From NCBI RefSeq assembly GCF_025452195.1, contig NZ_CP104972.1, forward strand, positions 558,001-622,000: DNA of 64,000 nt. Direction: 5' to 3'. Numbering within the stretch: the first letter of the stretch is position 1; every line of letters starts with the position of its first letter. The position numbers were made by a program, and so were the translations under genes. The stretch is from Phyllobacterium zundukense. Its GTDB lineage: Bacteria > Pseudomonadota > Alphaproteobacteria > Rhizobiales > Rhizobiaceae. The notes beneath the pieces were generated by a model. The model searched no databases, was not told the DNA's origin, and saw only the letters and a list, made by a program, of their open reading frames with translations. This document shows, one piece after another, positions 9,124-18,621 of the stretch.

Positions 9124-9444
9124 ATGGCCATCGATTGGATTTCAACGCTGCAGGAGCAAGCGGAGTTCGCCAGGCAAATCGCGGACGATGTTACACAAAC
9201 GCTTGAGATCGCTGATTTGAGCGCTGCGCAGGCAGCCAGGCTCTACCGCGTGGTCGAGCAAGGCGCCCAGGCCTTTGATCGCATTATCGAAGAAATGGAA
9301 CAGCACGACATTGACAATGACCTTATCGAGGCGGCCGAGACGATAGCCGACGTGTGGACCAACCTGTCCGTCACGACTGCGAACAAGCTGCGTGCCATGC
9401 AGGGTCTTGCACCCATTGCGTTTCCACCAGAGATCCCTGAATAG
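9124..9444 (+). CDS. Hypothetical helical protein
   Basis: The 106-residue product (MAIDWISTLQEQAEFARQIA...) is predicted all-helical and acidic, without a signal peptide or membrane segment. A GGGAGAG ribosome binding site 6 bases before ATG 9124 fixes the start. Two more small unknown genes follow on the same strand (9515 and 9750). I do not recognise the family. Confidence 0.65.
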   Translation: MAIDWISTLQEQAEFARQIADDVTQTLEIADLSAAQAARLYRVVEQGAQAFDRIIEEMEQHDIDNDLIEAAETIADVWTNLSVTTANKLRAMQGLAPIAFPPEIPE

Positions 9445-9514
9445 GGGCAAGCCGGCTGATACGCTGCAGAGGCGGTGCTGGATAAAATAGATATCCTTTG
9501 AGGAGAAAGGGATC

Positions 9515-9757
9515 ATGCCAATTCCGAGACCGCACTGTTCCAGAAATCATCCCGAGCGCTTTGATGCATGCCAGTTGGCGATTGAGGACAAGCTGATAGA
9601 ACTGATCGGCCAAGCATCGGATATGGGCTGGCACAGGGACGAAATACTGTCCGCCATAATCGCAATTGCCGACGATCTATCCTTGGCGCGGCGTGATGAT
9701 ATCGCGCTCGCGATAGCAACCCAATTATCGAAACTAATGAAGAAAAAGGATGTGTGA
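9515..9757 (+). CDS. Hypothetical small protein
   Basis: The 80-residue product has a short Pro/Arg/Cys/His N terminus and a helical body (ACQLAIEDKLIELIGQAS, then a stretch rich in Ala/Ile) ending in a lysine-rich tail. AGGAGAAAGG lies just upstream of the ATG. The next gene overlaps its 3' end by 8 bases, so the two are co-translated. Function is unknown. Confidence 0.65.
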   Translation: MPIPRPHCSRNHPERFDACQLAIEDKLIELIGQASDMGWHRDEILSAIIAIADDLSLARRDDIALAIATQLSKLMKKKDV

Positions 9758-10013
9758 ATTGGCTGACGCCAAAACGCATCCCGCACGCCTTATCGTTGTT
9801 GTGGCATTCAGCCGAGCGGGCAACGGGCAACTTGTGCCTGCTTACGATCCGATGCAGTTCGATACCCCGGAAGAGGCCACGCGAATGGCGCGCTATCTCT
9901 CGGTAAAATGCGCTGGCGTCGTGGCGTGGGTTCGTGATGCACAGCCTGACGCGGGAGAGTACGGTCCGCCGACGATTCTGTTTCGATCTGGCGATGTCCC
10001 GGAACTGGAGTAG
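9750..10013 (+). CDS. Hypothetical small protein co-translated with the preceding gene
   Basis: The 87-residue product shows a compact alpha/beta pattern (RLIVVVAFSRAGNGQLVPAY, TPEEATRMARYLSVKCAGVV, GPPTILFRSGDVPELE). The ATG at 9750 overlaps the end of the upstream gene by 8 bases and uses its AAAAAGG as ribosome binding site. The pattern resembles small uncharacterised rhizobial proteins, but no function can be given. Confidence 0.6.
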   Translation: MCELADAKTHPARLIVVVAFSRAGNGQLVPAYDPMQFDTPEEATRMARYLSVKCAGVVAWVRDAQPDAGEYGPPTILFRSGDVPELE

Positions 10014-10887
10014 CCGTCGAGCGATCAACATGACGTGGGAAGCAAACATTCACAACCTCGTCAAAATTAGCGCGGTCAAAATGACCCGGCACGTTGAAGA
10101 AGCTGTGCTTCACCAGCGCCTGGCTGATGCCGAGGCAGATTCACCGACGCTCGTATTGTTACGACTATTCAATCCCGCTTCTCGCTGGCCATTGAAGGCG
10201 CGCCGGGCAAGCCTTTTGCGGAACATGTGTGGCCCTGTAAAATTGTTTCGTCGGAACGGGCCTAGAGGTCAGTCACGATGCTCCGCGTCAGTTTTCCCGG
10301 GCTATGGGCTTGATTTGGCTGCCTTTCGGTCCAATATGGCCAAATGTCCAAGCAGCGCCCTCTGAACGATAACGGCCTTCTTCTTTTCTCGCGGTCTTGC
10401 CACCTGCGCCGCCGACAACAATACGACCAATAACAGTCGTTCCGCAGATCGCTGCAATCCAATTGCAGCGCAAACACTCGTTGGCAGGTCAGGCGTGACG
10501 GAAAGTGAGGCGAAGTCAATCACGGGCGCGGTTACGATACGCCGAATTCCCCGGGAGATATGGTTACGCAAGATTTCCGGAACGACCGGCTGACGTTGGA
10601 AATCGACGGTCGTGGTATCGTTATGCGAGCCGTCTGTGGCTAGTCGGTATCCAGATGTGCATCTCGTCGTTTCAGATCAACGCACAGTCGGTTGAAAATG
10701 CCACTAGAGGCACCCTTCAAGTTTTACTTTAAGCTCAGCGGCCTTCCGACTGATCTTGCTGGATTCTCCGCAGCAGCAAGCTGGCCGGTATAGCCCGCTT
10801 TCAATTGGGAGCTCTTGAACCGCGAATGGTACAGACTGCAAAAGTCACCGTCCTTCAAGGGCAGATGAAACATCCTGAAAGACAACT
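10014..10887. other. No supportable gene (about 870 bases)
   Basis: Frames here are short, overlap on both strands and carry no recognised motifs. Base use suggests decayed coding sequence rather than a regulatory region, but I could not identify a source gene. Confidence 0.4.
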
Positions 10888-11208
10888 TTAAGAGGTGCCA
10901 TCAACGCTCTCTTGTTTGATGCCAAGCATGAGACGTAGAATCCTGATTGTATCAGCGGCCTTCAGCATGATTTCCCTTGTTTCGTCGACGTATTTGAAAT
11001 CGATATGTTCGGCAAACTGCTCTAGTTCAAAGGCGATGTCGGTCTCGGCATCCTTCTGCGAAGAACCTATAAAGGCGATCAGCTCGCTGTAAGCACTGAT
11101 CAGCGTTGCGGCATCTTGAAGAAGAGCCTGTTTCTCTTCCCTCGTGAGGTCCGACACGCCGTTTGCTTGTTTGATCAGCGCAGTCAGAATCCCCGGTTTA
11201 GCTGCCAT
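10888..11208 (-). CDS. Hypothetical helical protein
   Basis: The 106-residue product is helical and acidic (LTALIKQANGVSDLTREEKQ; FELEQFAEHIDFKYVDETRE) and has neither signal peptide nor membrane segment. GGAG lies 8 bases before ATG 11208. Its composition resembles the unknown protein at 9124, but I could not show homology. No function is assigned. Confidence 0.6.
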   Translation of the reverse strand: MAAKPGILTALIKQANGVSDLTREEKQALLQDAATLISAYSELIAFIGSSQKDAETDIAFELEQFAEHIDFKYVDETREIMLKAADTIRILRLMLGIKQESVDGTS

Positions 11209-11366
11209 GCTTACTCCATCTTATGGATAAACGTTTTTGAAAAAGCCGATAAGCATCAGCTGGTGCCAAGTGCACTTGGTTGCTATTTCCGCATATTTGC
11301 CCCCGAATATCGACTGCTAGGTCGAGATTAAAACGCCCGACATGTTCGTCAATTGGCAAAGACGCC

Positions 11367-12684
11367 TCAATGAATGGCAAGCTTTTTGTCGATCAGGTGC
11401 TTGACAATGCCGGCAAGCGAGGACTTGTCAGCTTGCTGTTTGCCGAACACCATGGACTCCAGATGTTCAATTGCAGACCGCGAATGTCCGCCGACCTGCG
11501 ACTGCCGCTGCAACTGCCAGACCAGTACGGCATCGCCATCGTTTGCAGCGCGCTTCATCCGAAGCCCGGTCCTATAGGCGCGCCAGCGTCGGGCAATTTT
11601 CGCGATTTGCGCGCGAAATTGCTGCGAACACAAAAGTAAGGTCACGATCAAAGCGGCAACAAAGGCAATTGCAATCAAAGCACGATCGATGGAATCCATC
11701 CCAGGCTTGCCGGATCGCTCGACGATCCCAAGCGACTGTTCCATGTCTGCAAGTGTTGGACCGGTATCCTTTAGTGCAACGGTGCGTCCGGAAATTACGA
11801 TGTGCTGCATAGAATTTAGGTCCGTATTGTACCAGGGGATTTCGATAGCCGGCACTGTTGCCGGGTCGCCAGTAACCGGGCGGATTGTCCATGAATAGGT
11901 CACTGATGAAATCGGACCTTCCCTCCCCTCGACAATCCTGTAAGGGCCTGGTTTTTTTGAGGTCCATTTGTTTCAGCGGTTTGCCCAGGCCGATTTCAGT
12001 TTTTCGCACCGGTGTCGCCGGAACAACAATCAATCCCGGTATCTTGATTTCCGGGCGAGGTGGCAGCTGGTCGTCGGTTACACCCACTCCGCTTATGGTG
12101 ATAGACCTTTTGGCCGATTGGCCGATGTCGATGCCATCGGGATCGTGGCTCCAGTCCTCCTTTGCTGTGATACTGCGGGCAGCAAGCCACCACGAACTGG
12201 CATCCGTCAATTCCGGTGCGACCTGAATGGTCACAGGTTCGGATTGAATGACCGTCGTTATCCGGGCGCCACCCCGGTCGATAAAAGTCAGGTTCTGGAT
12301 GAATGGCGGAATGACGAGATTGCCGCTGCGCTGGGCAAAGACGGCGATGACCTGCTCGAAGCCACGCACTTGCGGGCTGTTTTCGACGGCCTCGGACCAC
12401 TCATCCTTGCCAATGAGCATCCAGCGAAAACCAGGGAGCGCAGGTTGCTCGGTTTTGACGAGTGCGACCGGCCTCGTATAGGTGCCTCGCAGCCGCAGCA
12501 GGATCATCTCCTGCACGAAGGGCAGTCGGTTCCTTTGGTCGACATCCACCCAGATGCGTCCGGCGAACTGGGGTTGATCCTGAGCGTGCGCCATTGTTCC
12601 TGCCAGACAGAACGGTACCGCCAACAGGATGATGCGTGCCATTGCAACCAAACACCATAGGGAATCCTTCGACTGAATGGCCAT
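11367..12684 (-). pseudogene. batD: BatD-family (aerotolerance) protein, split by a frameshift
   Basis: The N-terminal part (signal peptide ARIILLAVPFCLAGTMAHAQ, then beta-rich sequence with LRGTYTRPVALV, FEQVIAVFAQRSGNLVIPPF) runs to about 11950 in one frame. The rest (GPYRIVEGREGPISSVTYSW to a transmembrane helix at IDRALIAIAFVAALIVTLLL and a short cytoplasmic tail) lies in another frame. The break is a run of seven A on the minus strand (11952-11958 as T); six would restore one reading frame. BatD works with VWA proteins BatA/BatB and a MoxR ATPase at the inner membrane. Start may be 12684 or 12642. Whether this is a real mutation or a sequencing indel cannot be told. Confidence 0.75.
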
Positions 12685-13200
12685 TCCTTTGTCCTGGCGC
12701 TGCTTGTGCTCTGCCGCAATTCGCAACCGCAGGAACCTGACCGGATCGTGGGGAATTTGCGCCAGCCATTGCAGCGTGGCCTGTTCGGTTTCGAGCTTCG
12801 CTTCCAAAGCGTTCTGCACGGGTATGGTATCGTCGACACTGGCACGCGTGGTCTGCCCGCCATTTTTGCCAGCACTGCCGCCGCTGTCCGTCGCCAGGCC
12901 CTTGGATGACCCCATCCCGGCCTCCAGTTCACTATTGCGCGCGTCGCCGCGGCGGTCGACTTTGCTGCTACCTGCCATTTGCGCATTGCCTGCAGCTTCG
13001 CGCTGTCCGGCCATTCCATCGCCGGAGGTGGACTTTGTTCCTGCATCATCGTCGGAGGCTTTGTTTTCACCGCCCTGTTTTTCCTTGGCGGCCGTCGAAC
13101 TCGCAAGGCCAGCCACGGTATCCCCTGCTTCCTCCCGGGCTTTTATCAAAGATTGAACGAGCTGGCGATTGGCGTATGCCGCATTGTCACCTGGGTTGCG
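12685..13200 (-). pseudogene. C-terminal remnant of a VWA/TPR protein (BatB/BatC type)
   Basis: From about residue 75 of the open frame, NPGDNAAYANRQLVQSLIKA looks like the last TPR of a BatB/BatC fusion. A Gly/Ser/Asp/Lys-rich linker follows, then the conserved tail EQATLQWLAQIPHDPVRFLR. The VWA domain and most TPRs are absent, and the sequence before residue 75 matches nothing I know. The frame reads into batD without a stop, which is unusual. With batD it forms the decayed 3' half of a Bat operon. Confidence 0.65.
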
Positions 13201-13442
13201 CCTGAGCCGCCGGGCATCTGGCTGCGCCCGCGAAGCTGTGTAATCAAGCTTAGGGACATGAACGGTGGGCCGAATGCGATCGGGTACACCGGGCCTCCAG
13301 GCTAGATTTTTGAAGAAGGGCGTTGCCGAGCGTCTGTCCGCCGGACCCGCCCTTGAGATCAGGCTTTGTGGCACGAAACACCTACTGGTGATGTTTCGGT
13401 TCAAAATCGAGATCGACAAGGATATAGTAAATTCGATCTTTC

Positions 13443-13480
13443 CAAAAAATAGCGCCAGCGGCTGTGCGCGACCGCTGGCG
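13443..13480 (-). terminator. Rho-independent terminator of the copper operon
   Basis: On the minus strand a perfect 9-bp stem (CGCCAGCGG / CCGCTGGCG, arms 13472-13480 and 13453-13461) with a 10-base loop is followed by CT and six T. It lies about 70 bases after the CusF-like gene, the last gene of the copper operon. Confidence 0.85.
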
Positions 13481-13548
13481 TCTTGCAGTTGAAGGTGACT
13501 GGAGTCAGCATTTCCTCGGAGCCGCTGATAACAATCGGTTGCCGGGAA

Positions 13549-13833
13549 TTACTTAATCTCAGTTACCGTGAGCTTGCCGTTGACCTTCTCGGCGACGAAT
13601 TCGATCGCCTGGTCCTGTTTGGCCTTGGCAAGCAGCGCATCGTCGCTGACAACGAACACCATCGTCATTGCAGGCATGTCCAAACTTTTGAGCTCCTCAT
13701 GCTTGATGGTAATCTTCTTCTGCTTGAGATCAATTTTCTTCACCTCGCCCTTGGTGAATTCGGCAGCCAATGAAACAGTCGAAATTGCAGCTGCGGCAAG
13801 TGCGATCAATACGGTCTTGATCATGGATTTCAT
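13549..13833 (-). CDS. CusF-family periplasmic copper-binding protein
   Basis: The 94-residue protein has a signal peptide (about 1-23) and the small OB-fold CusF domain: GEVKKIDLKQKKITIKHEEL, LDMPAMTMVFVV. The conserved His and the Met pair in MPAMTM are the Cu(I)/Ag(I) ligands in CusF. It would pass Cu(I) between periplasmic partners. It is the last gene of the minus-strand copper operon, 36 bases after the cupredoxin gene and just before a terminator. The cognate CusBA pump is not present in the window. Confidence 0.9.
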   Translation of the reverse strand: MKSMIKTVLIALAAAAISTVSLAAEFTKGEVKKIDLKQKKITIKHEELKSLDMPAMTMVFVVSDDALLAKAKQDQAIEFVAEKVNGKLTVTEIK

Positions 13834-13869
13834 ATCGGTTTCCTCTATCGATGGTTGATTTTGGGAATG

Positions 13870-14352
13870 TTATGGAGCGACGGTGATGTCACCCTTCATG
13901 CCGGCTTCGTAGTGCCCGGGAATCAGGCAAGCGAAGCCGAATTCTCCAGCCTTGGCGAAAGTCCAGATGATTTCGCCGTTGCCCCCCGCGGCAAGGCGGA
14001 TGGAGTTGGGGTCGGCATGTTCCATTTCCGGAAATTTCTGCATAAGCGCCTTATGCTCCTGGATGCCTTCGTGGCGGTCCATGACGAACTCATGGTCCGT
14101 CTCACCCGTGTTGTTGAATTTGAGGCGGATGGTTTCTCCCTTTTTAACCTTCAAGACCGCCGGCTCAAAGACCATCGAGCCGTCGTCCTTCTCCTTCATC
14201 GAGATGGTGACGGTACGTTTTACCGCGGCCTTGGTGCCAGGTTTGCCGATCTCCATGACATCATGGCCTCCGGCATGATTGCCGGCAGCGAATGCGGGCG
14301 TGACGACAACTGCCGTCATTAGGGCTAGTACGAATTTCAATTCAGTTTTCAT
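13870..14352 (-). CDS. Plastocyanin/azurin-like cupredoxin
   Basis: The 160-residue exported protein (signal peptide about 1-22) has a cupredoxin fold with GETIRLKFNNTGETDHEFVM supplying the first His ligand. CLIPGHYEAGM near the C terminus gives Cys-x4-His-x4-Met, so all four type 1 copper ligands are present. An extra His/Met-rich N-terminal stretch (GNHAGGHDVM) may bind further copper. It lies between the multicopper oxidase and the CusF-like gene, and would carry copper or electrons in the periplasm. Confidence 0.9.
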   Translation of the reverse strand: MKTELKFVLALMTAVVVTPAFAAGNHAGGHDVMEIGKPGTKAAVKRTVTISMKEKDDGSMVFEPAVLKVKKGETIRLKFNNTGETDHEFVMDRHEGIQEHKALMQKFPEMEHADPNSIRLAAGGNGEIIWTFAKAGEFGFACLIPGHYEAGMKGDITVAP

Positions 14353-14389
14353 GCTTCATGTCTCCGTTTAATTGTTGATGCAGTTTTCC

Positions 14390-15769
14390 TCACCCCTTGT
14401 GCCCTTGGGAGTGCTTGGTGGCGTCGGGAGTTTTAGTTTCAGGCCCAGCAGCTTTTTCGGGAGTTGGCAGATCACCAGTCCACTCGTAGGCAACGGTACC
14501 TTTCGGGTGCTGGTACCATCCAGGATCGGCGTAATCTTTGGCCGAGATGCCCTCGCGGACCTTGACGACCGAGAACATGCCGCCCATCTCGATTGGACCG
14601 AACTGGCCCGTTCCCGTCATCATCGGGATCGTATTGTCGGGCAGAGGCATTTCCATCTCGCCCATGTCGGCCATGCCCCGATTGCCCATCGGCATATATT
14701 CCGGCTGAACCTTGCGGATTTTCTCGGCCAGTTTCGACTTGTCGACACCGATGAACGTCGGCACGTCATGCCCCATCGCGTTCATCGTGTGATGCGACTT
14801 GTGACAGTGGATGGCCCAGTCGCCCGCATGAACGGCGTCGAATTCATAGGCTCGCATGGCACCGACCGGGATGTCGATCGACACTTCCGGCCAGCGAGCT
14901 TCTGGGCGGACCCAGCCTCCGTCGGTGCAGGTGACCTCGAAATCATATCCGTGCATGTGGATCGGATGATTGGTCATCGTCAGGTTGCCCACACGCACCC
15001 GTACCCGGTCATTCATCGACACCACCAGGGGATCGATCGCCGGGAAGATCCGGCTGTTCCAGCTCCAGATGTTGAAGTCGGTCATCTCCATGACACGCGG
15101 AACATAAGAGCCGGGGTCGATGTCGTAGGCATTGAGCAGGAACACGAAGTCCCGGTCGACGCGCATGTATTTCGGGTCTTTCGGATGAATGACGAAGAAA
15201 CCCATCATGCCCATGGCCATCTGCACCATCTCGTCGGCGTGCGGGTGGTACATGAAGGTGCCGCTCTTCACCAGATCGAACTCGTAGACGAAGGTCTTGC
15301 CTGACGGGATGCCTGGCTGGGTCAGTCCGACCACACCATCCATGCCGGATGGAAGGATCATCCCGTGCCAGTGCACGCTCGTGTGTTCCGGCAGCTTGTT
15401 GGTAACGAAGATCCGGACGCGGTCGCCTTCGACGGCTTCAATCGTGGGGCCCGGCGACTGGCCGTTATACCCCCACAAATAACCCGTCATGCCGGGCGCG
15501 AACTCCCGCTCAACGGGTTCCGCCACCAGATGGAACTCCTTCACGCCGTTGTTCATGCGGTGCGGCAAGGTCCAGCCGTTAATGGTGGCGACAGGCTGAT
15601 AGTCCTGGCCTGAAACCGGAAACAGCGGCGGCTGGGTTTCGGGCGCTTGCATGGTCGGGGCATCGGGCAGGCCCATGGCCGAAGTCTTGGTCCAGGCGGT
15701 GGCACCTGCAAGAACGGCACCCGCGCCCAATAACTGGCGTCTTGATAGCATTGTCGGTTCCTTGTTCAT
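14390..15769 (-). CDS. Tat-exported multicopper oxidase (CopA/CueO-like cuproxidase)
   Basis: The 459-residue protein carries a Tat signal (SRRQLLGAG, residues 9-17), so it is probably exported folded with copper. The four copper motifs are present: HWHG (about 133), HPHAD (175), HPIHMHGYDF (268), HCHKSHHTMNAM (321), the last giving the type 1 Cys and axial Met. A Met-rich loop (MGNRGMADMGEMEMPLPD, about 385) is typical of enzymes that oxidise Cu(I) to Cu(II). The C terminus is His/Lys-rich. The start may be 15769 or ATG 15751. The gene overlaps the upstream TolC-type gene by 4 bases, so the two are co-translated. Confidence 0.93.
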   Translation of the reverse strand: MNKEPTMLSRRQLLGAGAVLAGATAWTKTSAMGLPDAPTMQAPETQPPLFPVSGQDYQPVATINGWTLPHRMNNGVKEFHLVAEPVEREFAPGMTGYLWGYNGQSPGPTIEAVEGDRVRIFVTNKLPEHTSVHWHGMILPSGMDGVVGLTQPGIPSGKTFVYEFDLVKSGTFMYHPHADEMVQMAMGMMGFFVIHPKDPKYMRVDRDFVFLLNAYDIDPGSYVPRVMEMTDFNIWSWNSRIFPAIDPLVVSMNDRVRVRVGNLTMTNHPIHMHGYDFEVTCTDGGWVRPEARWPEVSIDIPVGAMRAYEFDAVHAGDWAIHCHKSHHTMNAMGHDVPTFIGVDKSKLAEKIRKVQPEYMPMGNRGMADMGEMEMPLPDNTIPMMTGTGQFGPIEMGGMFSVVKVREGISAKDYADPGWYQHPKGTVAYEWTGDLPTPEKAAGPETKTPDATKHSQGHKG

Positions 15770-17220
15770 TCTTCACCTGCCTCTGCTTCGGCAGTAGCGA
15801 CTTCGATTTCACCGCCCCCCCCAGAAGAACCGCCGCCGTAAATGGCGGTCCCAAGATTGACTTCGGCGAGATAGAATTCGCGTTTGGAGTTTAGGGAAAG
15901 GATATTGGAGCTGATCTTGGCGCGGGTGTCGGCCAGGAGTTCGAAGGTGTTGGTGATCATGCCATTATAGGTGAGCACCGACTCTTCTTCGATTTTCGCC
16001 CGCAGCGGCACGACGCTGTTGCGGTAATGACGGGCGATGTCATATTTGGAACGATAGGCCTGGTAAGCGGAACGGACCTCAGAGCGGACGTTCACCGCTT
16101 TTTCGGCCAGAAGGTTTGCCGCGCGCATGTAGGACAGTTCCGCCTTTCGCATGCGCGCCTTTCCGGTGTCGAAGATCGGGATGGTAAATTCCAGTTCGGC
16201 GGCCCCGGAAACCACATCCCTCTTCTCGCCTTCTTCCTCTTCCCGCTCTGCTTCGACGCCGCCCATGAGCTGGAGATCACTGACGTACCGGGTGGCGTTG
16301 GTGAGACCGTAGGATTTCGCGGTCGCTTCAAGTTCAAGTTTCGCCACGTCAAGATCGACCCGGTTGCGTAGCGCTTCCGCCTCGATGCCCGACTTGTTCT
16401 TCGGCCCCTTCGGCAATGCGGGGAGAGCATTGGGGACACTGTAGTCCATATCCTGCCCCCACAGCCCCATCAGGCGGGTCAGCTCTTCCTTGGCGAGCCT
16501 TGCATTCAGACGCGCCTTTGCAGTTTCGCCCGTAAGCTCGGCATTGAATACATGTTCACGCGCTTGTCCGGTTTTGGAGAACGCACCGGTTTCTCCGAGC
16601 TTTTGAGCAAGGTCCGACGCAGCATCGGCGGCCGCTTGTGAACGGTTGAGATAGGAAACCGTTTCCCACGCCGACACGGCATTGATCCAGGCTCGCCGCG
16701 TGTCGGCAGCAACCCGCAGGGTCTCCACTGCCGCCTTCAATTGCGCTTGGCGGAAACGTGCATCGGCTACGCCGACGCGTCTGGATTGTGTCATTAACGC
16801 TAAAATGTTGCCCGTGATCGCCGTTTCGATGATGCGGCCGATGCCGATGGAACTGTAGCTGACGGACGCGGTTGGATTGACGGGCATCGTTTCCTGCCAG
16901 ACGTCAGCGGCTGACAGTCCCACCTCGGCGTAGGCGGCCTGCAGGCCGCGATTGTTCAGGAGCGCCACCTGAACGGCAGTATCGGGGCCGATGGTCTTCT
17001 TGTAGACTAGACTGCGAGTCCGATCAGCAAGTGCCCGAGCGTCTGCCTGTGATTGCGCCCAGACCGCCTGTTTGCCGATCGCTCCGGACGTCTTGGCTTG
17101 AACCGTGCTGAACCCGGCAGCTGGTTCCGAAACCAGGGCCGTCGTACCTGAAGTCGCACAACCAGAGATCAACAGAGGCCCGGCGATACCCACGAGGATT
17201 TTCATCGACGCCAGCCTCAT
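15766..17220 (-). CDS. TolC-family outer-membrane efflux lipoprotein (CusC-like)
   Basis: The 484-residue protein has a lipoprotein signal ending LLISGC (Cys about 21). Two repeats of long helices follow, as in OEP/TolC proteins, with markers such as VALLNNRGLQAAYAEVGLSA and ELEFTIPIFDTGKARMRKAE. It would form an outer-membrane channel for metal or drug efflux. It overlaps the oxidase gene downstream and the small lipoprotein gene upstream by 4 bases each, showing tight coupling. The C-terminal Gly/Glu-rich tail is odd. No inner-membrane pump lies in this operon; the RND pump at 40104 also lacks its own channel. Confidence 0.9.
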   Translation of the reverse strand: MRLASMKILVGIAGPLLISGCATSGTTALVSEPAAGFSTVQAKTSGAIGKQAVWAQSQADARALADRTRSLVYKKTIGPDTAVQVALLNNRGLQAAYAEVGLSAADVWQETMPVNPTASVSYSSIGIGRIIETAITGNILALMTQSRRVGVADARFRQAQLKAAVETLRVAADTRRAWINAVSAWETVSYLNRSQAAADAASDLAQKLGETGAFSKTGQAREHVFNAELTGETAKARLNARLAKEELTRLMGLWGQDMDYSVPNALPALPKGPKNKSGIEAEALRNRVDLDVAKLELEATAKSYGLTNATRYVSDLQLMGGVEAEREEEEGEKRDVVSGAAELEFTIPIFDTGKARMRKAELSYMRAANLLAEKAVNVRSEVRSAYQAYRSKYDIARHYRNSVVPLRAKIEEESVLTYNGMITNTFELLADTRAKISSNILSLNSKREFYLAEVNLGTAIYGGGSSGGGGEIEVATAEAEAGEE

Positions 17221-17447
17221 GAACCTTCTCCCTTCGGCGCAAGGTCATCATTGAGCTGTCTCCAGTTCTTCGGATCGACGGGTTCCCTATGTTGATAGGA
17301 GCCCAACACCGAGTGATAGTGACCGGAGGCCGTGCCAAATGACGGATTGGCGGCCGGCTCGGTTGCCATGTCGGCGAGCCGTGGTGATGCGGTGCATCCA
17401 GCGCCGACCAGCGCCGACGCCACCGCAAGTAATGCAGCGATTTTCAT
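17217..17447 (-). CDS. Small periplasmic lipoprotein of the copper operon
   Basis: The 76-residue protein has a lipoprotein signal with the lipobox VGAGC (Cys 18). The mature part is about 58 residues with HYHSVLGSYQHREP, a His/Tyr motif that might touch metal. It overlaps the TolC-type gene by 4 bases, so it belongs to the operon. Similar short lipoproteins accompany multicopper oxidase/TolC pairs in rhizobia; their function is not established. Confidence 0.75.
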   Translation of the reverse strand: MKIAALLAVASALVGAGCTASPRLADMATEPAANPSFGTASGHYHSVLGSYQHREPVDPKNWRQLNDDLAPKGEGS

Positions 17448-17529
17448 GTTCTAACCTGAATTTGAACGAGGTCTTGAAACCGCGCGAACCAAAGTTTGCG
17501 CGGAGTTCACCCGTCGAGAGACGGAAAGG

Positions 17530-17958
17530 TTAGATCAGGTGTTTGGGAGGACGTGCCTGCCTATCGTAGGCACTCGACGTAAGGACGCGGTGCAGAACAG
17601 GCTCGAAGCTGCGCTTGGGCAGGAGCATCGGCTCGAAGTAGCTTGGAGCAAATGCTGCGAGCGGCGAACAATGAACCTCGCAATCCGTGTCTGCCGACAG
17701 TTGTTTGGGCGAATGTTTTTCCGCAGACAGACCGGGTTTTGAATCCGCAGTTTCAGCTGCATCTGAAGAATGATGGCCGCCCTCATGGGAATGGCCGCCC
17801 ATTGCCGTTTCGGCAGAACCGAAGGTCTGCAGAATATCCATGCTGTTTTGGGCATATGCCGCAAACTGCATGGAGGTCATCACCACCAATGCGAGAGCCA
17901 GCAGCACCTTGAAAGACGCTGATCGGCTTCCCAACAACTGGTTCAAGAACCTTTTCAT
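17530..17958 (-). CDS. Secreted His/Cys-containing small protein heading the copper operon
   Basis: The 142-residue product starts at 17958 (GGAAAGG upstream), with a signal/anchor helix (about 14-35, KVLLALALVVMTSMQFAAYA). A His-rich segment (GGHSHEGGHH) and a DCEVHC motif follow, ending RQARPPKHLI. It resembles DUF2946-like periplasmic proteins found at the head of copper operons. The product at 20179 has the same layout (signal, NCEQHC, DRPPK), so the two look paralogous. It probably binds or senses metal at the membrane surface, which is inference. Confidence 0.7.
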   Translation of the reverse strand: MKRFLNQLLGSRSASFKVLLALALVVMTSMQFAAYAQNSMDILQTFGSAETAMGGHSHEGGHHSSDAAETADSKPGLSAEKHSPKQLSADTDCEVHCSPLAAFAPSYFEPMLLPKRSFEPVLHRVLTSSAYDRQARPPKHLI

Positions 17959-18195
17959 GATGCCTTTCCACAAGTGTTCGCGCAATTTGTCAACGCAAAA
18001 TTTGTTGCACTGCCCGCGATTGGCGAAGAAGTGATCGAAATGAAACGGCAGGCTCCGGCTGCAATTCCGCAATGGCCTAAGAAGCCCGTTTGGCTGTTTT
18101 CTCGGTGAAATGAAAGGGTTCACATATTTTTCATCGGCGATCGTCACTCGGCGGAATAACGATGTTTGACGTCCATGACCCTCGTGTATGTTGTT

Positions 18196-18621
18196 TCATG
18201 AATTCTGACGGGAGCCCGCTAGCTGTTTGCTGAGCATCGCACTGAGTGCCAGTTCTGACCAAACTGGGAATAGATCCGGCGCACCCCCGTGAGATTCTAC
18301 TGTGCGGCCGGACATATCGTATGAACGTGTAACAAGGCCGTCAGTTACCATATACCTGAATTCAAGAAAAAGAGGTCCGAATTCAACGGTCCCGGTGTTG
18401 AGTCTAAAATCCACAGGGTTCCGGATGGAAGGGTCCTCAGCCAAGCCACTGCGCAACAAATTTCCTACAATGATGTACACGCCGAAGTGATCCGCTCGCC
18501 CTATGCGCCTGGGGTTACGGGCATTCCACCAATCACAAAGGGTGATTACTTTGCTAGGTACAAGCGCAGCTTCATCCGGGCACAAAATATAAACTAGATC
18601 CTGAAGTGTCGCCTTCATCAT
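18196..18621 (-). CDS. Hypothetical protein
   Basis: The 141-residue product has no signal peptide or membrane helix. It shows a mixed fold with WNARNPRRIGRADHFGVYII and GPLFLEFRYMVTDGLVTRSY. AGGA lies about 9 bases before the ATG pair at 18621. I do not recognise it. It lies upstream of the copper operon in the same orientation, but about 240 bases separate it from the next gene. Confidence 0.55.
   Translation of the reverse strand: MMKATLQDLVYILCPDEAALVPSKVITLCDWWNARNPRRIGRADHFGVYIIVGNLLRSGLAEDPSIRNPVDFRLNTGTVEFGPLFLEFRYMVTDGLVTRSYDMSGRTVESHGGAPDLFPVWSELALSAMLSKQLAGSRQNS

Noticed and set aside
14372..15304. Plus-strand open frame of 310 residues
   Set aside because: It is the antisense shadow of the multicopper oxidase gene, with a His/Arg/Asp-rich composition typical of such shadows and no motif.
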